The position numbers and the translations under genes were made by a program. This document shows positions 49,127 to 56,275 of a DNA stretch of 56,275 bases, piece by piece. The DNA is from Buchnera aphidicola (Periphyllus aceris) (GTDB lineage Bacteria; Pseudomonadota; Gammaproteobacteria; Enterobacterales; Enterobacteriaceae): contig JAAMXG010000004.1 in the NCBI GenBank assembly GCA_011754245.1, forward strand, positions 1 through 56,275. Reading direction: 5' to 3'. The stretch's first letter is position 1. Each line of letters begins with the position of its first letter. Below the pieces are notes generated by a model. The model worked only from the letters and a program-made list of their open reading frames with translations, made no database searches and was not told where the DNA came from.

Positions 49127-49957
49127 ATGAATTTTTTTAGATTTAAAAAGTTTTTCTTAATATTTTTTTTAACATCTCTTTTAAGTGGTTGTCATGAAGG
49201 ATTATTTTTTCCTGCTGGAAAAGTATCTATTCAACAAAAAAATTTAATTTTGATTTCATTTTTTGTAATGTTATTAGTGATAATTCCAGTGATATTTATG
49301 ACAATATTTTTTTCTTATAAATATAGAAAAAAATCTATAAATAAAGATTATAATCCTGATTGGAATCATTCTTACATAATTGAATTTTTTACTTGGGGAA
49401 TTCCAATTTTAATAATATTTTTTCTATCTATTTTATCCTGGAATAAGACTCATGAATTAGATCCAAGAAAAAGTTTACAAGTAAAATATTCTCCAATTAA
49501 AATAGAGGTAGTTTCATTAGATTGGAAATGGATATTTATTTATCCTGAACAAAAAATAATTTCAGTAAATGAACTTGTTTTACCGACAAATGTTCCAATA
49601 GAATTTTATATTACTTCAAATTCAGTAATGAATTCTTTTTTTATTCCTTCTTTAGGAAGTCAAGTTTATGCTATGCCGGGTATGACTTCAAAATTAAATT
49701 TAATTTCAAATTTTTCTGGAATATATAAAGGAATTTCTTCAAATTATAGTGGAGCAGGTTTTTCAGATATGAAATTTAAAGTAATTTCAACTATTAATTA
49801 TAATTTTTTTAATTCATGGTTAAATAAAGTAAAAAAAATTGGAAAAAATATATTTACTTTTAATGATTTTAAGAAAATTTATACAAATAAATTAATTAAA
49901 TATTTTTCTTTTAACGATTTAAAATTAATTGAAAAATTTATTCAAAAAGGTAAGTAA
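49127..49957 (+). CDS. cyoA: Cytochrome bo3 oxidase subunit II (lipoprotein)
   Basis: LLSGC lipobox, SLDWKWIFIYPEQ, NSVMNSFFIPSLGSQVYAMPGM; ATG at 49127. Confidence 0.97.
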   Translation: MNFFRFKKFFLIFFLTSLLSGCHEGLFFPAGKVSIQQKNLILISFFVMLLVIIPVIFMTIFFSYKYRKKSINKDYNPDWNHSYIIEFFTWGIPILIIFFLSILSWNKTHELDPRKSLQVKYSPIKIEVVSLDWKWIFIYPEQKIISVNELVLPTNVPIEFYITSNSVMNSFFIPSLGSQVYAMPGMTSKLNLISNFSGIYKGISSNYSGAGFSDMKFKVISTINYNFFNSWLNKVKKIGKNIFTFNDFKKIYTNKLIKYFSFNDLKLIEKFIQKGK

Positions 49958-50020
49958 TATTTAATTTGTTTAATGTTTTTTTTAATAACTTTAAAAATTT
50001 TTAATAATTAGGAAAATTAT

Positions 50021-52012
50021 ATGTTTGGAAAATTATCATGGAAAGACATACCTTTTCATGAACCTATTATCGTAGTTACTTATATTTGTATTTTTTTAGT
50101 TTCTATATTTGTTACATGTTTAATTACTTATTTTAAAAAATGGGAATATTTATGGAAAGAATGGTTTACATCTTTAGATCATAAAAGAATTGCAATAATG
50201 TATATAATTTTAGCATTTATAATGTTATTTAGAGGTTTTGTTGATGCAATTATGATGAGAATTCAACAATATCTTGCATCTTTAAAAAATCCTTCTAGTT
50301 TTTTACCTCCACACCATTATGATCAAATATTTACTGCTCATGGTGTAATTATGATTTTTTTTGTTGCTATGCCTCTTATTATTGGTCTTATGAATTTAGT
50401 TGTTCCTTTACAAATTGGAGCAAGGGATTTAGCTTTTCCATTTTTAAATAATTTAAGTTTTTGGCTAACATTTAGTGCTGTTGTTTTAATTAATTTATCT
50501 TTAGGTGTAGGTGAATTTGCTAAAACAGGTTGGTTAGCTTATCCTCCATTATCTGAAATGGCATTTAGTCCAGGAGTAGGAGTAGATTATTGGATTTGGT
50601 GTTTACAAATTGCTGGTCTTGGTACTACTTTAACAGCAATTAATTTTTTAGTGACAATTTTGAAAATGCGTGCTCCTGGTATGACATTATTTAAAATGCC
50701 AGTTTTTACATGGACTGTTCTTTGTTCTAATTTATTAATTATTGCTTCTTTTCCTGTTTTAACTATTACTTTAGTATTTTTAACTTTAGATAGATATTTA
50801 GGATTTCATTTTTTCACTAATGATATGGGTGGAAATATGATGATGTATGTAAATTTAATTTGGATTTGGGGTCATCCGGAAGTTTATATTTTAATTTTAC
50901 CTGCTTTTGGAATTTTTTCTGAAATAGTTTCAACTTTTTCAAAAAAGTCGTTATTCGGATATACTTCATTAGTTTGGGCAACTTTATCAATTACTTTGTT
51001 ATCTTTTATAGTATGGTTGCATCATTTTTTTACAATGGGAGCAGGTGCTAATGTTAATGCTTTTTTTGGAATTACTACAATGATTATTGCCGTTCCTACT
51101 GGAGTAAAAATTTTTAATTGGTTATTTACAATGTATAGAGGAAAAATTTATTTTCATTCTTGTATGTTATGGACTATTGGTTTTTTAATTACTTTTTCTG
51201 TTGGAGGTATGGCTGGTGTTCTTTTATCTTTACCACCTGCAGATTTTGTTTTACATAATAGTTTATTTTTAGTAGCTCATTTTCATAATGTTATTATTGG
51301 AGGAGTTGTTTTTGGTTGTTTTGCAGGAATTACATATTGGTTTCCTAAATTTTTTGGTTTTATTTTAGATGAAACTTGGGGTAAAATAGCTTTTATTTTT
51401 TGGATTTTTGGATTTTTATTTGCTTTTATTCCTTTATATTTTTTAGGATTAATGGGAATGACTAGAAGATTAAGTCAAAATATAGATTACAGTTTTCACA
51501 GTTTACTTTCGATTGCTTGTATTGGTGTAGTATTAATATTTTTAGGAATTGTTTCTCAAGTTATACAGTTTATTGTATCTATTAAAAATAGGAAAAAAAA
51601 TTTAGATGTTACTGGTGATCCTTGGGATGGAAGAACTTTAGAATGGTATATTTCTTCTCCAGCTCCTATATATAATTTTTTTAATATACCTAATATAAGT
51701 AATCGTGATGAATTTTGGAATATTAAAAATAATAAAGATAATTTAAATCATAAAATAAGAAAAAAAAATTTTTATAAAAATATTTATTTACCAGATAATA
51801 GTTTTTACGGAATGTTAATAAGTTTCTTTTTATTAATTTTTGGATTTTCTGCAATATGGCATATTTGGTGGTTATTTTATACTTCTTTTGTTAGTGTTCT
51901 GTTTATTTGTATTTATAAAAGTTTTCAAAAACAAAAAAAATTTTGTATAGATAAAAAAGTGGTACAAAAAATAGAAGAAATTCATAATAAAAACTTAATT
52001 AAAAAGAGTTGA
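50021..52012 (+). CDS. cyoB: Cytochrome bo3 oxidase subunit I
   Basis: [40 protein letters not shown]. Confidence 0.99.
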   Translation: MFGKLSWKDIPFHEPIIVVTYICIFLVSIFVTCLITYFKKWEYLWKEWFTSLDHKRIAIMYIILAFIMLFRGFVDAIMMRIQQYLASLKNPSSFLPPHHYDQIFTAHGVIMIFFVAMPLIIGLMNLVVPLQIGARDLAFPFLNNLSFWLTFSAVVLINLSLGVGEFAKTGWLAYPPLSEMAFSPGVGVDYWIWCLQIAGLGTTLTAINFLVTILKMRAPGMTLFKMPVFTWTVLCSNLLIIASFPVLTITLVFLTLDRYLGFHFFTNDMGGNMMMYVNLIWIWGHPEVYILILPAFGIFSEIVSTFSKKSLFGYTSLVWATLSITLLSFIVWLHHFFTMGAGANVNAFFGITTMIIAVPTGVKIFNWLFTMYRGKIYFHSCMLWTIGFLITFSVGGMAGVLLSLPPADFVLHNSLFLVAHFHNVIIGGVVFGCFAGITYWFPKFFGFILDETWGKIAFIFWIFGFLFAFIPLYFLGLMGMTRRLSQNIDYSFHSLLSIACIGVVLIFLGIVSQVIQFIVSIKNRKKNLDVTGDPWDGRTLEWYISSPAPIYNFFNIPNISNRDEFWNIKNNKDNLNHKIRKKNFYKNIYLPDNSFYGMLISFFLLIFGFSAIWHIWWLFYTSFVSVLFICIYKSFQKQKKFCIDKKVVQKIEEIHNKNLIKKS

Positions 52013-52016
52013 AAAT

Positions 52017-52637
52017 ATGTTTTATAATTTTTTAAATAAATTTTTTAAAGGAAATGTAGATAATTTTTTTAATGATTTAAAAATAGATAAAAAGATAATT
52101 TTTGGTTTTTGGATTTATATTATGAGTGATTGTATTATTTTTGCTACAGTTTTTGCAGTATATTTTGTGATGGTTAAAAATATTTCAAATGGTCCATCTG
52201 GAAAAGAATTTTTTAACTTACATTTTGTTGAGTTAGAAACATTTTTTTTATTGCTTAGTTCATTATTTTTCAGTATTGCTGTAGATTTTTTAAAAAAATA
52301 TAATATTAATATGGTTTGTTTATTTTTATTATTTGTTTTTTTATTAGGTTTATCTTTTTTATTGTTAGAAGGATATGAATTTTTTCTTTTATCAAAAAAA
52401 AATTATTATCCAACTTGTAGTGGTTTTCTTTCAGTTTTTTATACTCTATTATTTTTACATGGATTTCATTTAATTTCTGGTTTAATTTGGATTATGTTAA
52501 TGATTTTTCAAATTATATTAATTGGAATAAATAAAACAACAAATACACGAATATTATGTTTAAGTATTTTTTGGCATTTTCTTGATATTATATGGATTTT
52601 TGTATTTACTTTTGTATATTTATTTGGAGTAATATAA
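52017..52637 (+). CDS. cyoC: Cytochrome bo3 oxidase subunit III
   Basis: FGFWIYIMSDCIIFATVFAVYFV, FLHGFHLISGLIW. Confidence 0.96.
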   Translation: MFYNFLNKFFKGNVDNFFNDLKIDKKIIFGFWIYIMSDCIIFATVFAVYFVMVKNISNGPSGKEFFNLHFVELETFFLLLSSLFFSIAVDFLKKYNINMVCLFLLFVFLLGLSFLLLEGYEFFLLSKKNYYPTCSGFLSVFYTLLFLHGFHLISGLIWIMLMIFQIILIGINKTTNTRILCLSIFWHFLDIIWIFVFTFVYLFGVI

Positions 52638-52966
52638 TGAATTTTCATAATAAATTTTTGTCGTTTTTAAAGACAACTATTTTTTTTTATATAATGATAT
52701 TTTTTTTATCTTTAGTTTTATCATTTTTTCCTTTTTTTATAGTAAGTTATCATATTTTTTCTAAAAATATTTTATATTTTTTAATTATAATTTGTTGTTT
52801 TTTTCAAATTTTATTACATATATTATTTTATTTACATCTTAATGATTTAAATAAAAATAGTTGGAATTTTTTTTCAATAATTTTTACGTTTACTATTATA
52901 ACTATAATTTTTTCTGGTTCGGTGTGGATTATGCGGAATTTAAATCATCATGTTATATCTATTTAA
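52637..52966 (+). CDS. cyoD: Cytochrome bo3 oxidase subunit IV
   Basis: ORF between cyoC and cyoE; QILLHILFYLHLN, SVWIMRNLNHH; likely ATG (MNFHNKFL) at about 52637. Confidence 0.9.
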   Translation: MNFHNKFLSFLKTTIFFYIMIFFLSLVLSFFPFFIVSYHIFSKNILYFLIIICCFFQILLHILFYLHLNDLNKNSWNFFSIIFTFTIITIIFSGSVWIMRNLNHHVISI

Positions 52967-53843
52967 ATATTTTATAAAAAATTTTTTATACTTTTTTGAG
53001 TTAATTAAACCAAGAATATTATTTTCTAATTTGTTTGCTTCTTTTTCTGGTTATTTTTTTGGTATAAAGAATAATTGTATTAATTATTCGATTTTTTTTT
53101 TTATGATTTTAGGTTTATTTTTTATAATATCTTGTGGATGTGTATTGAATAATATTTTAGATAGAAAATGTGATAGAAAAATGAAAAGAACTATGAATAG
53201 GGTTTTAGTAAAGAAAAAAATTTCTATTAAAGAATCATTTATATTTTCTATTATTTTGTTTGTTTTAGGAATGTTTTTTTTATGTTATTTTGTTTCAAAA
53301 ATAGTATTTTTGATATCTTTTTTTGGTTTATTTGTATATGTTTTTTTATATACATTTTTATTAAAAAAAAAATATCCATGTTCAACTATTGTAGGAGCAT
53401 TTTCTGGATCTTGTCCAATATTAATTGGTTATTTATCAGTTTTAAATTATGATATATATGTTGGATTTTTACTTTTTATTATTTTTTTTATTTGGCAGAT
53501 TCCACATTCTTATTCAGTTTCTTTATTAAATTTTAAAGATTATAAAAATGCAGGTATAAAAGTTTTTCCTGTAATATATAGTTTTAAAGCTACTTTGGAT
53601 AATATGTATTTTTTTGTTAATTTATTAATTTTTTTTACTTTTATTTTGAGTATAAATAGTTATTTAAATAAATTTTATTTAATAATATTTATGATTTTAG
53701 GTTTTTTTTGGTTATTTTTTATTACTGAAGGTTATAATATTTTTTTAAATTATTCACAATGGTTATTAAAGATTTTTAAATTTTCTATATTTTATATATT
53801 TATTTTTAATATTTCGATTTGTATAAATTATATAAATTTTTAA
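52950..53843 (+). CDS. cyoE: Protoheme IX farnesyltransferase
   Basis: LIKPRILFSNLFASFSGYF, NNILDRKCDRKMKRTMNRVL. Confidence 0.96.
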   Translation: MLYLFKYFIKNFLYFFELIKPRILFSNLFASFSGYFFGIKNNCINYSIFFFMILGLFFIISCGCVLNNILDRKCDRKMKRTMNRVLVKKKISIKESFIFSIILFVLGMFFLCYFVSKIVFLISFFGLFVYVFLYTFLLKKKYPCSTIVGAFSGSCPILIGYLSVLNYDIYVGFLLFIIFFIWQIPHSYSVSLLNFKDYKNAGIKVFPVIYSFKATLDNMYFFVNLLIFFTFILSINSYLNKFYLIIFMILGFFWLFFITEGYNIFLNYSQWLLKIFKFSIFYIFIFNISICINYINF

Positions 53844-54151
53844 AAACATTTATTTGGTTTTGGTATTCCTGAAATTTTACTTATTTTAAGAGACGGATTT
53901 TTAGGAAATAATTGAATTAAATCAATACTAGTAATATTTATTTTATATTTTTTATTTATTGCTGTTAGTAATATTCTAATAGATGGACTAATGTAAAATT
54001 TATAATAAAAATTTCTTGTAAATTTTATTATTCTCCAATGATTTTTATTTAATTTTATTCCATTTTTTTTAGCTATGCTAACAGCATATTTTTTATTCCA
54101 TAATAGTTTTTTTTTTTTTTTTATCATTTTTATTTTTTTGAATTTTTTCAT
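53840..54151 (-). CDS. tusE: Sulfurtransferase TusE
   Basis: NKNHWRIIKFTRNFYYKFYISPSIRIL, LFPKNPSLKISKISGIPKPNKCF with C-terminal catalytic Cys; 4-nt convergent overlap with cyoE. Confidence 0.88.
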   Translation of the reverse strand: MKKFKKIKMIKKKKKLLWNKKYAVSIAKKNGIKLNKNHWRIIKFTRNFYYKFYISPSIRILLTAINKKYKINITSIDLIQLFPKNPSLKISKISGIPKPNKCF

Positions 54152-54238
54152 AAAAAATTATTTTTTTTATATTATTTAATTGAATTATTTTTATTTTTAT
54201 TAATAATTTAAGAGTTTTTTTTTAAATAATTTAATTTT

Positions 54239-54646
54239 TTATATTCTTATTTTTGATGCAGCTTTATCTAAAACTCCATTAATAAATTTGTGACTATCTT
54301 TGGAACAAAAAATTTTTGAAATTTCAATTCCTTCATTAATTATTACTCTGTATGGTATATCTTTTCTTTTTATAAGTTCATAGAAAGACATTCTTAGAAT
54401 TGATTTTTCAATTTGTCCTAGTCTATTTAAATTTTCTTTAATATATTTTTTAATTAATATATCTATTTTTTGTTTATTTTTTATAATTCCAGTAAAAATT
54501 TCATTAAAATAATTTATATCTATAATTTTTTTATTTTTTTTATAAAAATATTTTTTTATTTCTGGTATTTTATTTTTTGATATTTGCCAAGAATAAAGTG
54601 CTTGTACAATACACGTTCTAGCTTTTTTTCTTAAATTAATATTCAT
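54239..54646 (-). CDS. nusB: Transcription antitermination factor NusB
   Basis: [52 protein letters not shown]. Confidence 0.96.
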   Translation of the reverse strand: MNINLRKKARTCIVQALYSWQISKNKIPEIKKYFYKKNKKIIDINYFNEIFTGIIKNKQKIDILIKKYIKENLNRLGQIEKSILRMSFYELIKRKDIPYRVIINEGIEISKIFCSKDSHKFINGVLDKAASKIRI

Positions 54647-54714
54647 TGTTATTTTTTTTTTTTTAAAATTTTTAATTTATTTTTTTTAAATATGTTTGGA
54701 AATTTTTTTTATTT

Positions 54715-55500
54715 TTATTCATTAGAATTAATAAAATTTTTTTTTGGAATTTTTATTATTTTATGATTTTTTTTAATTTTATTTTTACTATTAATAATAA
54801 TTCTTATGGATTAAATATTTTTTTTCGGATAATTTTTTTTAATATTTTTTATATCTAAAATGATATATTTAATTGTTAATCATCTTTTATAATCTTATTA
54901 CTTGTTATAATAGAGAAAGAATTTATTTTTCTTAAAATTTGAATATCTTTTCTATATTTTATATGAAATCCATTTTTTTAAAACTATATTAATCTGCTAT
55001 TCGACCATAAATTGAAATAGATATTTTAAATTTCATCCATGGTATATTTTTTTGAATTTATTTAAAAAAATTTCGATTAATATGTTTTTATTTTTTTTTT
55101 AGTAATCTAAGATATATTATTATTTCAAATCTTTTAAATTTTTTTATATTTGTGCTTGAAATTTTTGGATTTTTTTTTATAAAAATCAAAATTTTTTATT
55201 CCAGATTTTTTAATTTTTTTATCACATGTGCCGGAGTTTTACAATATTGAAAAATTTTTTTAATATAACGTACATTTTTATTCCATAAGAAGATTTTTGA
55301 GATTTTTTAACAGTATAAATTTTTCATATTTTTAAATAAATTTTTTATGTTATACTTTTTTAATAATAATTTCATTTTTTATAAGAATATAATCAAAGAT
55401 TTTTTTTTTGAGAGTTTTTAAAAATTCCTTTTTTGTTAAATTTATTATTTTTTTTATATATTATTTTTTGTATAAAAATTTTTTCTTTAATATAATATTA
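54715..55500 (-). pseudogene. ribD: Fossil of ribD (deaminase/reductase), multiple frameshifts and stops, C-terminus deleted
   Basis: Minus-strand pieces co-linear with RibD: KKGIF; KNEIIIKKV*HKK; KTPAHVIKKLKNLE; KILIFIKKNPKISSTNIKKFKRF; INRNFFK; PWMKFKISISIYGRIAD; KDIQILRKINSFSIITSNKIIKDD*QL; SIRIIINSKNKIKKNHKIIKIPKKNF; upstream of nusB. Confidence 0.85.
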
Positions 55501-55544
55501 ATAAAAAAATTTTATTATATTTATAATTTTTTAATTTTTTGTAT

Positions 55545-55900
55545 AAAATTAATAATTTCTAGTTCAGATAATTTATTTTTTTATGCTTTATTGTTCATTT
55601 TTATTGCATTGACATTTTTCAAATTTTTAATCAAAATTTTGTAATAATTCATAAATGATTAATATAATTTGAACATTAAAAGATCAACTTATTGTATATG
55701 TTTTATATGTAACTTATTTTTCTATAAATTTATAATTTTTTTTTATCTTTAATAATTTTTCTTTATGAAATAATTTCATGATTTTTTTTTAATAAAATAT
55801 TTTTTTAGAAATTAGTATTTCATATGTTTCTTGTATTTTACAATAGTAATGTTTTTTTCTTAATATTTATTATTTTTAATTTATTCATATGTTTTTAAAT
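55545..55900 (-). pseudogene. nrdR: Probable fossil of nrdR
   Basis: Minus-strand pieces IKKK/HYYCKIQETYEILISKKIF and MKLFHKEKLLKIKKNYKFIEK resemble NrdR [17 protein letters not shown]... and [20 protein letters not shown]; directly upstream of the ribD relic as in E. coli. Confidence 0.5.
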
Positions 55901-56136
55901 AATTTATTATTAATAATTTCATTAAATATATTTATTATTATAAAAATTTTTTAAATTTTAAGAAACGAATTCAGATTTATTTTTTTTTATTTCATTTCAT
56001 ATAATATTTTTAAAAAAATAAGATATATTATTTTATCATAAATTAATAGTTTTTTTAAAAGTTTTTTATGTTTTTTTTAAAAAAAAATATTGTATTTATT
56101 TTTCATAAATGTTATTATATTTATTATAAAAAATAT

Positions 56137-56275
<139 letters not shown>

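Noticed and set aside
55408-55644. 78-aa plus-strand ORF in the region right of nusB
   Set aside because: Antisense to the ribD/nrdR relics; composition is that of AT-rich noise

Overview
Extremely AT-rich window of an obligate insect-endosymbiont genome. Gene content, gene order and the split rRNA organisation (aroE-tRNA-Glu-23S-5S with no adjacent 16S) are those of Buchnera, probably a strongly reduced lineage. Order along the window: tRNA-Ser, aroK-aroB-rpe-trpS, tsgA(-), tusDCB-rpsL-rpsG-fusA-tuf, complete S10/spc/alpha ribosomal operons through rplQ, fmt/def(-), tsaC-aroE-tRNA-Glu-23S-5S, cspE, ybeD(-), cysS, folD(-), tRNA-Arg, adk/ybaB/dnaX(-), 4.5S RNA, mdlB/mdlA/ppiD/lon/clpX/clpP/tig/bolA(-), cyoABCDE, tusE/nusB(-), an apparently non-coding stretch of about 1.5 kb, and tRNA-fMet. 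The ORF track missed rpmD (L30), rpmJ (L36), all RNAs and the relics. I found no credible novel defence, mobile or biosynthetic system. The most interesting result is in the 'empty' 54.7-56.0 kb stretch: piecewise translation of the minus strand gives a frameshifted, stop-riddled ribD (deaminase plus reductase domains), preceded by a weaker probable nrdR relic. This is a fossil of the nrdR-ribD-(ribH)-nusB operon in which only nusB survives, pointing to loss of riboflavin synthesis. Both window ends are long homopolymers, and the first 38 bases duplicate an internal piece of ybeD, so the ends may be assembly artefacts.
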